This document shows positions 56,910 through 64,000 of a stretch of DNA of 64,000 nucleotides, piece by piece. A program made the translations under genes and the position numbers. The notes below the pieces were generated by a model. It searched no databases. It worked only from the letters and a program-made list of their open reading frames with translations, and was not told where the DNA came from. The first letter of the stretch is position 1. Each line of letters begins with the position of its first letter. Source of the stretch: Bog-756 sp963841885 (GTDB lineage: Bacteria > Actinomycetota > Acidimicrobiia > Acidimicrobiales > RAAP-2); NCBI GenBank assembly GCA_963841885.1, contig CAWJEK010000021.1, positions 1 through 64,000 on the forward strand. Direction: 5' to 3'.

Positions 56910-58042
56910 TCAGCCGTCGAGCACCTGGGCGGCGATGAGCTCCTCCAGCGTGCGGGGGTCCCACCACGACAGCTGGAGCTCCTTGGCCCGCCGGAAGTAG
57001 AGCTGGATGTCGAACTCGACGGTGAAACCGATACCCCCGAAGATCTGCTGGGCCGTGGCCGTCACGTCCCGGAACGTCCGGCAGGCGTAGAGCTTGGCCA
57101 TCGGCGCCAGTTTGGCGACGGGGCGCCCCTCGGCCAGGGCCCAGGCCGCCTCGTGGACGAGCACCTCGGCCCCGTCGACAGCGGTGACCGCGTCGGCCAG
57201 GTAGTGGGCCAGTGCCTGGAAGGCGCCGAGCGGCTTGTCGAACTGGTGCCGGTCCTTGGCGTACTGGGTGGTGATCTCCATGGCGTACTGCGCGCGCCGC
57301 CGACGGCCTGGGCCGCCGCCAGGATGATGGCCTCGTGCATCACCGCACTCCATGTGACCCACCCGGTGCCGGCCGGCCCGATGCGGTCGGACTCGCCCAC
57401 CCGGACACCGGACAGCTCCACCTTGTACTGGGCGTCGGATCCGATGGTCAGCTGCTGGGTCAGGGAGACGCCCGGATCGGACGGGTCCACCAGGAAGAGG
57501 TCGACGTCACCGGGGGCGTCCCCCGTGCGGGCCAGCACTACGAGTCGGCTGGCCGACGAGGCGAAGGCGACGTGGCGCTTGGTGCCGGTCAGCGTCCAGC
57601 CGTCGCCGTCGGGCTCGGCCCGCAGCTGCACACCGGTGGGCCCGGACGTGTTCTCGGGCTCCAGCCAGGCCGGCGTGAGGATGGCCTCGCCCGACACGAT
57701 GCCGGGCAGCCACGTCTGCTTCTGGTCGGCGCTCCCCGCCCGGGCCAACGTCCCGCCGCACAGGATCGAGCTGACGAAGTGCGGTGAGGGGGCGATGGCC
57801 CGGCCGAACTCCTCGTAGAGGACGACGGTCTCGAGGGTGGTCATGCCCGAGCCGCCGTACTCCTCGGGCAGCTGGAGGCCGATGAGGTCGAGGTGGGCCA
57901 GCTGCTTCCACAGTTCGGGCGAGTAGCCGGTGGGGTCGTCCTCGAGCTCGCGCACGACGCTGAGCGGGCTCGTGGTGGCGACCACGCCCCGCACCGTCTC
58001 GCGCAGCATCTCCTGCTCGGGGCTGAAGGTCAGATCCAACAT
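56910..58042 (-). CDS. Acyl-CoA dehydrogenase (FAD-binding-residue subunit type), frameshifted near 57293
   Basis: About 377 residues. LDLTFSPEQEMLRETVRGVV opens it, with LQLPEEYGGSGMTTLETVVL. The FAD-binding part DRHQFDKPLGAFQALAHYLADAV (R-x-F-x-Q type) and QIFGGIGFTVEFDIQLYFRRAK follow, after a one-base break. It pairs with the other acyl-CoA dehydrogenase in this operon, which lacks the RHQF-type motif, like the heteromeric ChsE1/ChsE2 enzymes of steroid side-chain degradation (inference). ATG 58042 follows AGAGGAG. Confidence 0.88.
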
Positions 58043-58101
58043 GTCGTGCTCTCCTCTGGTGGTTCGGCGTCTGGTCGTTCGTTGATCGTCGGTGGTCCGG
58101 G

Positions 58102-59103
58102 TCAGGGGACCCAGCGGTCGCCCCGGCGGGTCCACGGGTTGTCGTCCGACGTCACCGGCAGGGCGACCCGGGCGGCACAGGATGTCTTGACGTCCCCGTC
58201 GACGGACACGTTGATGTCGAGGGCGGCCCAACCGCAACCGGTGTCGTCCACGCCGGTGTCGGCCACGGTGCCGCGGAACACCATGGTGTCCCCCGGGAAG
58301 ATCGAGCCCAGCATGCGGAAGGTCACCCGCTGCAGCCGCCCGAAGGGGCCCGTCCAGTCGGTGATGTAGCGCTCGAACCACGAGGCGAGGTTCGGCGTGT
58401 TGAGGAAGATGTCCCGGGTGCCGTTGCGGTTGACGGCGAAGTCCTTGTCGTGGTGCATCGGTCGCCAGTCACGGGCGGCCAGGGCGCCGAGGACCACGGT
58501 CGTGGCCGTCACCGGATAGGCGAGCTCGGGCAGGGTGTCGCCCACCGCGACCGCGCCCTGGAGCAACGTCGGCGTCGTCATCCGTCCTCCCGCTCCACCG
58601 CGGCGGTAGCCGAAGCCGGTGTAGCTCTCGACGGCGACCAGGTCGCCGCGCTGGTTGTGGTACTCGACGTCGATCACCCAGAAGCGGCCGGTGCCGAGCT
58701 TGGTCGTCTTCTCGTCACTGACCGAGCGGAGGATCTGGCGGGTCCGGAGGACGTCGCCGGGCCGGACCGGCTCGTGGAAGACGATCGTGTTGTCGCTCAT
58801 GACCGCCTCGGGCAGGCCCAGCCCCTCCTTCAGGTCGAAGTGGATCTGGAGCGGGAGCCCCGGCGTCGACCGGTCCGGCGCCCAGTGGTGGGGCCGGAAC
58901 CACACCGACACCATGGTCGGAGGGGCGATCGGTCCCCCGGTGATCTCCTCGGCCACCGCCTCGTCCCAGTAGAGCGGGTTGCCGTTCTCGACGGAGGAGC
59001 AGGTCGTCCAGATGTACCCCTGTTCGACCGGGAACTCCCCCTCCTCCTCGTACAGCCCGACGCCGAGGAGACCCTCGACGTCGTCGATCCCGATGGCGCT
59101 CAT
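58102..59103 (-). CDS. Didomain MaoC/FAS1-type enoyl-CoA hydratase
   Basis: 333 residues with two hotdog halves. The N-terminal half matches FAS1-like dehydratase (VEQGYIWTTCSSVENGNPLYWDE, PPTMVSVWFRP). The C-terminal half matches MaoC (DWRPMHHDKDFAVNRNG, with the catalytic Asp/His area, and FLNTPNLASWFERYITDW). It hydrates enoyl-CoA after the dehydrogenase step. ATG 59103 overlaps the racemase stop by 4 bp (ATGA). Confidence 0.88.
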   Translation of the reverse strand: MSAIGIDDVEGLLGVGLYEEEGEFPVEQGYIWTTCSSVENGNPLYWDEAVAEEITGGPIAPPTMVSVWFRPHHWAPDRSTPGLPLQIHFDLKEGLGLPEAVMSDNTIVFHEPVRPGDVLRTRQILRSVSDEKTTKLGTGRFWVIDVEYHNQRGDLVAVESYTGFGYRRGGAGGRMTTPTLLQGAVAVGDTLPELAYPVTATTVVLGALAARDWRPMHHDKDFAVNRNGTRDIFLNTPNLASWFERYITDWTGPFGRLQRVTFRMLGSIFPGDTMVFRGTVADTGVDDTGCGWAALDINVSVDGDVKTSCAARVALPVTSDDNPWTRRGDRWVP

Positions 59104-60341
59104 GCCACCACTCCCTTCTCCCGCCATGCGGCGATCCGTTCGGCCGGCACCCCGGCGGCGGCCAGCAGTTCGTCGGCGTCCGACCGCGTCGGGTCCCCGA
59201 CCTCGACCGGCTCCCCCCGGCCCGGCATCCCGGCGAGCACGGGGCCCACCTGTCGGAACCGGTCCGGGACGCCTTCGCCGCGCGCCGCCGGGGGGACCGT
59301 GGCCTCGACGATGGCCCGCCGGGCGGCGAACTGGTCGTCCCCGGCCACGCCGGCGGCGTCGAGCACCGGACTCACGCAGGTGTCGGCCGGGGCCAGCTCG
59401 GCCACCCAGGCGTCACGGTCACGGGTGGCGAAGGCGGTGGCGAAGTCGGCCCGGACGGCGTCCTGGACGGCGTCGTCGCGCTGGCTGCCCAGCCACTGCT
59501 CGCACCCGATCAGGCGGCACAGGTTGGCGTAGAACTTGGGCTCGATGGCGCCGACCGCCAGCCATCGGCCGTCGGCGCACCGGTAGGTGTCGTAGCAGGC
59601 GTAGCGGCCGCTGATGACGTCGTGGCCGAAGCCGACGGCCGCCCCCGTCGCCAGGTACTCGTCCACCGGCAGTGACGTGAGCCACAGCACCCCGTCGGCG
59701 ATGGAGACGTCGAGGTGCGCCCCGGCACCGTCCGTCCCCCGGCCGATCAGGGCGGCCATCACGGCGAGCGCCGCGTGCATCCCACCGCCGGCGGCGTCGG
59801 CGACCGTCGCCCCGGACACCGGTGGTCCGCCGTCGGCCGCCGGCTCGGTGGCGCCGAGGTAGCCGCCCGCCGCCAGGTAGTTGATGTCGTGACCGGCCCA
59901 GGCGGCCCGGGGCCCGTCCTGGCCGTAGCCGGTGGTCGAGCAGAGGATCACCCGCGGATTGACGGCGCGCAGCGCCTCGAACCCGATGCCCAGCCGGTCG
60001 ACCACCCCGGGCCGGAAGCTCTCCACCACCACGTCGGCACCGCGCACCAGTTCGAGGAAGGCGTCCCGTCCTTCGGCCGCCTTCAGGTCGAACGCCACGT
60101 GGCGGAGGTGCCTCGCCCCGCTGTAGAGGAAGTAGGGGGTCCGGGGCGTCTCGACCCCACTGCCGGCCACGGCTCCCACCTTGACGACCGTCGCCCCGTA
60201 GTCGGACAGGATCCGGGTGCAGCGGGCCGCGGGCCCGAAGGTGGCCAGGTCCAGCACCACCACGCCGGCGAGCGGCCCGACGGGCGCGGCGGGGCCCGAC
60301 CCCGGGGGCGCGGCGGACGACGTGGGAGACGGCGGGGTCAC
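59100..60341 (-). CDS. CaiB/BaiF-family CoA enzyme, alpha-methylacyl-CoA racemase-like
   Basis: 413 residues. GVVVLDLATFGPAARCTRILSDYGATVVKV and DVVVESFRPGVVDRLGIGFEALRAVNPRVILCSTTGYGQDGP mark CaiB/BaiF family III transferases. The segment AGHDINYLAAGGYLG is characteristic of alpha-methylacyl-CoA racemases, which invert 2-methyl branches so beta-oxidation can proceed. GTG 60341 is used, 14 bp after the upstream stop. Start slightly uncertain; the first ~20 residues are Pro/Ala-rich. Confidence 0.85.
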   Translation of the reverse strand: MTPPSPTSSAAPPGSGPAAPVGPLAGVVVLDLATFGPAARCTRILSDYGATVVKVGAVAGSGVETPRTPYFLYSGARHLRHVAFDLKAAEGRDAFLELVRGADVVVESFRPGVVDRLGIGFEALRAVNPRVILCSTTGYGQDGPRAAWAGHDINYLAAGGYLGATEPAADGGPPVSGATVADAAGGGMHAALAVMAALIGRGTDGAGAHLDVSIADGVLWLTSLPVDEYLATGAAVGFGHDVISGRYACYDTYRCADGRWLAVGAIEPKFYANLCRLIGCEQWLGSQRDDAVQDAVRADFATAFATRDRDAWVAELAPADTCVSPVLDAAGVAGDDQFAARRAIVEATVPPAARGEGVPDRFRQVGPVLAGMPGRGEPVEVGDPTRSDADELLAAAGVPAERIAAWREKGVVA

Positions 60342-60355
60342 GGACGTGGGTGGGC

Positions 60356-61537
60356 TCAGAAGTTCTTGGGGAGCCCGAGCTTGCGCCGGGCGAGGATGTT
60401 CTTCTGCACCTCGGACGAGCCCCCGCCGATGGTGTCGATGACGGTGTAGCGGTACGTCGACTCGGGACGGCCGGCCATCGGGGCCTCCTCGGTGTGGACC
60501 CGCAGCTGACCGCCGGGGCCGGCGAGGTCCATCGAGGCGTTCGCCAGCCGGCGCGAGTACTCGGTGGTGAACAGCTTGTACTCCGAGGCCTGCGTCGTGG
60601 GAGGGGCGCCGCCCGCCGTCGAGGCGGCCACGAACTTGAGCCCCAGGACCCGCGCCACCTCGGCCTCCGTGTGCAGGTTGGCGACCGTGGACCGCACGAC
60701 CGGGTCGTCCTTCATGGGCTCGCCGTCCCGGGTGGCGCCCTTGACGTACTGGGTGAGGAGGTCGAGGCGCTGGGCGATGGGCGAGTACGTGAACAGCGTG
60801 AACCGCTCGAGGTCGAGCGCCTCGGAGATGTACTGGAAGCCCCGGTTGAGTTCCCCCACCACGTAGTCGTCGGGCACGAACACGTCGTCGAGGTAGACCT
60901 CGTTGGTCCGCTCGTCGCCCATGGTCCAGATGGCCTTCACCGTGATGTTCGGATGGTCCATCGGCACGAGGAAGAGGCTGATGCCGTTGTGCTTGGGGGC
61001 GTCGGGGTCGGTGCGGGCGCCCACCCAGTACCAGTCGGCGAAGTGGGCCGACGTGGTCCAGGTCTTCTGACCGTTGAGCATCCACCCGCCCTCGACCTTG
61101 GTGGCCTTCAGCTGCATCGAGGCGGCATCGGAGCCGGCGTTGGGCTCCGAGTAGCCGACGGCGAATTCGACCTCGTTCTTCAGGATCTTGGGGAGGAACT
61201 CGGCTTTCAGGGTCTCACTGCCGTGGCTGATGATCGTCTTGCCGATGATGCCGACGCCCTTGCCGATCTGGGGACCGCCCCGGGCGGCCAGGGCCTCGTT
61301 CAGCAGGTACTCGTAGACGCCGTCGCCGTCCTGGCCGCCGTACTCCTCGGGCCAGGTGATGCCGAGCCAGCCCTTCTCCCCCAGTTTGGCCATGAACTGC
61401 CGGCGCTTCGGGGTGTCGACGATCTGGGCCATGTTCTCCCGGGTGACGTCGAAGACCTCGGGGTCGTAGTTGTCGTCGAGGAACTGCTCCACGTCCTTGA
61501 CGAATTCGAGCTGCTCGGGGGTGAACTCGAAGTCCAT
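60356..61537 (-). CDS. Acyl-CoA dehydrogenase (partner subunit type)
   Basis: 393 residues. EFTPEQLEFVKDVEQFLDDNY, WLGITWPEEYGGQDGDG, VGYSEPNAGSDAASMQ (flavin loop) and WTTSAHFADWYW are acyl-CoA dehydrogenase hallmarks. In place of the usual R-x-FG motif it has EPMKDDPVVRSTVANLHTE, as in one partner of heteromeric dehydrogenases. The end (GGGSSEVQKNILARRKLGLPK) is typical. ATG 61537 is first in the leftward operon, directly after the paired operator region. Confidence 0.92.
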   Translation of the reverse strand: MDFEFTPEQLEFVKDVEQFLDDNYDPEVFDVTRENMAQIVDTPKRRQFMAKLGEKGWLGITWPEEYGGQDGDGVYEYLLNEALAARGGPQIGKGVGIIGKTIISHGSETLKAEFLPKILKNEVEFAVGYSEPNAGSDAASMQLKATKVEGGWMLNGQKTWTTSAHFADWYWVGARTDPDAPKHNGISLFLVPMDHPNITVKAIWTMGDERTNEVYLDDVFVPDDYVVGELNRGFQYISEALDLERFTLFTYSPIAQRLDLLTQYVKGATRDGEPMKDDPVVRSTVANLHTEAEVARVLGLKFVAASTAGGAPPTTQASEYKLFTTEYSRRLANASMDLAGPGGQLRVHTEEAPMAGRPESTYRYTVIDTIGGGSSEVQKNILARRKLGLPKNF

Positions 61538-61588
61538 GGCCTGGTCTCCATCCTCTGCGGTGCGGTGTACGCCGTCGTGTGATCTGAT

Positions 61589-61622
61589 TGACCGTCAGAT
61601 GTTAGCTGACTGACCGTCAGAT
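61589..61622. promoter_or_regulatory. Paired TGACCGTCA operator in divergent promoter region
   Basis: TGACCGTCAGAT occurs twice (61589-61600 and 61611-61622), 22 bp apart, about two helical turns. Each contains the perfect palindrome TGACCGTCA; the second extends to CTGACCGTCAG. This fits a TetR repressor binding two boxes between the operon at 61537 (-) and the genes at 61756 (+). The regulator is not in the window. Confidence 0.65.
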
Positions 61623-61755
61623 ACTGTTGCCATCATAGGATGGGCGGGCACGCGGGGCCAGCGACCGGTGCCCGACGGCCCCCGCCGGCACCCCGCCACC
61701 GAGACGAAGGGACCATCACGGCCATGGAGCAGGACCACCCCACCGCAGGCCCGGC

Positions 61756-63189
61756 ATGACCCGGGGCATCGTCAGCATCGCCGGCTACGTCCCCTACCGA
61801 CGGCTCCGCCGCTCCGAGATCGGCGGGTTCTTCGGCACGGGAGGGGGCAAGGGGGCACGCAGCGTCGCCTCCCACGACGAGGACACCACCACCCTGGGGG
61901 TGGAGGCCGCCCGCCGGACCCTGCGTGCCGCGCCGGGGGCCGCACCCGCCGCCCTGTGGTTCGCCACCGCCACCCCCGCCTACCTCGACAAGACGAACGC
62001 CACCACGCTGCACGCCGCGCTCCGCCAGCCCGCCGAGGTCGCCGCCTTCGACTTCGGGGGCGCCCTGCGGTCGGGACCCGGAGCCCTGCGCACCGCCCTC
62101 GGCGCCGCCGGCACCGGCACCACCCTGGTCGTGGTGTCCGACCTGCGCGACGGACTGCCGACCTCGGGGGACGAGGCCGCGGGAGGTGACGGGGCGGCGG
62201 CCGTGCTCGTCGGCGACGACGGGCCCGGCGCCCCGGTGATCGCCGAGTACCTGGGTGGCGCCTCGATGAGCGACGAGTTCCTCGACCGCTGGCGCACCCC
62301 CGGCGACCGGCGGTCCCGGACGTGGGAGGAGCGCTTCGGTGAGACGCGCTACGTCCCGCTGGGCGCAGACGCCTGGCAGGCGGGCCTGAAGGCGGCCGGC
62401 GTGACCGCCGAGGAGGTCGACCGGGTGGTGGTCACCGGCATGCACGGCCGGGCCGCCAAGGCCGTGGGTCGGGCCCTGGGCGTGCGCGACGGGGCCCTGT
62501 CCGACGACCTGTCGGCCAGCGTGGGGCAGACCGGCGCGGCCCACGCCGGGCTGGTCCTGGCCTCGCTCGTCGAAGCGGCCGCCCCCGGTGAGGTCGTGGC
62601 GGTGGTGTCGTTGGCCGACGGCGCCGACGTGCTCGTGTTCCGCACCACGGCGGCCATCGCCGACTGGTCGGCCGCCGACCCGGTCGCCGACCAGGTGGCG
62701 GCCGGTGCCGACCTCCCCTACGCGAAGTTCCTCGCCTGGCGGGGCATGGTCTCCCCGGAGCCGCCGCGGCGACCCGAGCCGGCACGGGTCTCGTCGTCCG
62801 CCGCCTGGCGCAACGAGGACTGGAAGTTCGGCTTCGTCGGCTCCCAGGACCGCACCTCGGGGGCGGTGCACCTGCCGCCGTCGCGGGTGTCGATGCAGGG
62901 CGGCGCCGTCGACGACATGGTGCCGTTCGACCGGGCCGACGCCGAGGCCACCATCGCCACCTACACCATCGACCGGCTCGCCTACTCGCCCAGCCCGCCG
63001 GTCGTCTTCGCCGTCCTCGACTTCGACGGCGGTGGACGGTTCCCGGTCGAGCTGACCGACGTCGACCCCGACACCGTCGACATCGGCGACCGGGTGCGCA
63101 TGACGTTCCGCCGGCTCTTCACCGCCGACGGCATCCACGACTACTTCTGGAAGGCCACCCCCGTCCGCCGCGGCGCGACGGCCGGCTGA
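61756..63189 (+). CDS. HMG-CoA-synthase-like/KAS III fold fused to DUF35 OB-fold
   Basis: 477 residues. The N-terminal ~320 residues form a thiolase-superfamily condensing-enzyme fold (GIVSIAGYVPYRRL, ALWFATATPAYLDKTNATTLHAAL, VVVTGMHGRAAKAVGRAL, SVGQTGAAHAGLVLASL). No obvious catalytic Cys is visible where LDKTNATT and FGGALRSG lie. The C-terminal ~120 residues resemble the DUF35 OB-fold (RDG..GGRFPVELTDVDPDTVDIGDRVRMTFRRLF), without a Cys4 zinc ribbon. Such fusions sit beside SCP2 thiolases; the next gene is one. ATG 61756. Confidence 0.83.
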   Translation: MTRGIVSIAGYVPYRRLRRSEIGGFFGTGGGKGARSVASHDEDTTTLGVEAARRTLRAAPGAAPAALWFATATPAYLDKTNATTLHAALRQPAEVAAFDFGGALRSGPGALRTALGAAGTGTTLVVVSDLRDGLPTSGDEAAGGDGAAAVLVGDDGPGAPVIAEYLGGASMSDEFLDRWRTPGDRRSRTWEERFGETRYVPLGADAWQAGLKAAGVTAEEVDRVVVTGMHGRAAKAVGRALGVRDGALSDDLSASVGQTGAAHAGLVLASLVEAAAPGEVVAVVSLADGADVLVFRTTAAIADWSAADPVADQVAAGADLPYAKFLAWRGMVSPEPPRRPEPARVSSSAAWRNEDWKFGFVGSQDRTSGAVHLPPSRVSMQGGAVDDMVPFDRADAEATIATYTIDRLAYSPSPPVVFAVLDFDGGGRFPVELTDVDPDTVDIGDRVRMTFRRLFTADGIHDYFWKATPVRRGATAG

Positions 63190-63204
63190 CCACCACACCG
63201 CACC

Positions 63205-63223
63205 GGGCCGGTCCGTCCGGCCC
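63205..63223 (+). terminator. Hairpin between the DUF35-fusion and thiolase genes
   Basis: GGGCCGG (63205-63211) and CCGGCCC (63217-63223) pair perfectly around a 5-nt loop in the 55-bp gap. It could attenuate or process the transcript, since the downstream thiolase seems functionally linked. Confidence 0.4.
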
Positions 63224-63244
63224 CTCACAGCTGCAAGGAGAGCA

Positions 63245-64000
63245 ATGGCTTCGCACGGGATCAAGGACCGGGTGGCGATCGTCGGGATGGGCTGCACCCG
63301 CTTCGCCGAGCACTGGGACAAGAGCCTCGACGACCTCATCGTCGACGCCGCCGAGGAGACCTTCGCCTCGGCCGGACTCACCAAGGACGACGTCGACGCC
63401 TACTGGTTCGGAACGGCGCAGTCGGGCATGAGCGGCATCACGCTGGCCCGGCCGCTGCAGCTCGAGAACAAGCCGGTGACGCGGGTGGAGAACTACTGCA
63501 CCACCGGGTCCGAGGCGCTGCGGGCGGCGGCCTACGCCGTGGCGTCCGGGGCCTACGACGTGGCCATGGCCGTCGGCGCCGAAAAGGTGAAGGACTCCGG
63601 GTACCAGGGCCTCAACGCCTTCCCCATCCCGAACGACGGGACGGCCCGGACCCTGACGGCGGCGGCCATGTTCTCCATGGTGGCCCCGGCCTACGGCAAG
63701 AAGTACGGGGTGGGCGAGGACGAGCTCACCGAGGTGCTGGCCCGCATCTCGTGGAAGAACCACCAGAACGGCGCCCGCAACCCGCGGGCCCAGTTCCGCA
63801 AGGAGGTCTCGACGGAGACCATCTGCGCCTCCCCCCGGGTCGCCGGCCGGCTCGGCGTGTTCGACTGCGCCGGTGTGGCCGACGGGGCGGCGGCGGCCAT
63901 CGTCGTCCGGGCCGAGGACGCGCACCGCTACACCGACAAGCCGATCTACATCAAGGCCCTGTCGTTCGCGGCGGGCAGCGGCTCGGGCCTCATCGACCCC
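63245..64000 (+). CDS. Thiolase-family acetyl-CoA acetyltransferase, 3' end outside window
   Basis: At least 252 residues; the frame is open to the edge. IKDRVAIVGMGCTRFAEHWDKS opens an SCP2-type thiolase; VENYCTTGSEALRAAAYAV contains the nucleophile Cys; AGVADGAAAAIVVRAEDA follows. ATG 63245 has AAGGAG upstream. It probably works with the preceding DUF35 fusion, cleaving the beta-keto-acyl-CoA made by the divergent operon. Confidence 0.9.
   Translation, partial: MASHGIKDRVAIVGMGCTRFAEHWDKSLDDLIVDAAEETFASAGLTKDDVDAYWFGTAQSGMSGITLARPLQLENKPVTRVENYCTTGSEALRAAAYAVASGAYDVAMAVGAEKVKDSGYQGLNAFPIPNDGTARTLTAAAMFSMVAPAYGKKYGVGEDELTEVLARISWKNHQNGARNPRAQFRKEVSTETICASPRVAGRLGVFDCAGVADGAAAAIVVRAEDAHRYTDKPIYIKALSFAAGSGSGLIDP

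Noticed and set aside
1..64000. Mobile elements or phage
   Set aside because: No transposase, integrase, terminal repeats with target duplications or phage genes were found.

Overview
This 64 kb window is high-GC DNA whose gene families point to an actinobacterium. Suggestive features are GTG starts, actinobacterial-type membrane proteins, TetR-controlled acyl-CoA catabolism, thiolase/DUF35 pairs, trehalose synthase and DUF3817. An uncultured Acidimicrobiia-like lineage is my best guess, inferred from gene content only. There is a partial tRNA at the left edge and a thiolase cut by the right edge. I see no insertion sequences, phage genes, CRISPR or rRNA.

Layout. 0-20 kb: Na+/H+ antiporter, large LuxR-type ATPase regulator, a 1.7k-residue secreted beta-propeller/FN3 protein, small regulators (PilZ, winged-helix-like), an NYN nuclease, a thiolase + OB-fold pair, a TetR-controlled amidohydrolase with a clear promoter/operator, trehalose synthase and an FMN hydroxyacid oxidase. 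20-30 kb: a leftward unit of acyltransferase, ACP-acyl-AMP ligase-acyltransferase fusion, CooF ferredoxin, nickel CO dehydrogenase CooS, CooC, an FAD/NAD oxidoreductase and a TrkA-type K+ channel. Most junctions overlap or are only a few bases apart. A universal stress protein is divergent from it. 30-42 kb: a four-subunit 2-oxoacid:ferredoxin oxidoreductase operon that includes a GltD-like FAD/Fe-S protein, then a candidate structured RNA, a Mg2+-type P-type ATPase, PEP synthase and a diiron ferritin-like protein. 42-55 kb: mixed housekeeping and transport genes. 55-64 kb: a fatty-acid/steroid-side-chain-like beta-oxidation cluster (two acyl-CoA dehydrogenases, MaoC didomain, alpha-methylacyl-CoA racemase, HMG-synthase-like/DUF35 fusion, thiolase) with an MFS transporter. 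Paired TGACCGTCA operators lie at its divergent promoter.

How it may work together. CO oxidation by CooS/CooF with the FAD/NAD oxidoreductase would yield NAD(P)H. The 2-oxoacid oxidoreductase and PEP synthase would link acetyl-CoA, pyruvate and PEP. Three promoter regions (usp/acyltransferase-coo, por, ppsA) carry sites resembling the mycobacterial DosR hypoxia box. This, with the gene content (universal stress protein, P-type ATPase, PEP synthase, ferredoxin enzymes), suggests a hypoxia or energy-starvation module. That is inference.

Caution: about 20 genes contain single-base frame breaks, densest from 44 to 52 kb and often in G/C runs. They look like consensus (indel) errors in the assembly rather than gene decay. 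I annotate such genes as one CDS across the break and say so.
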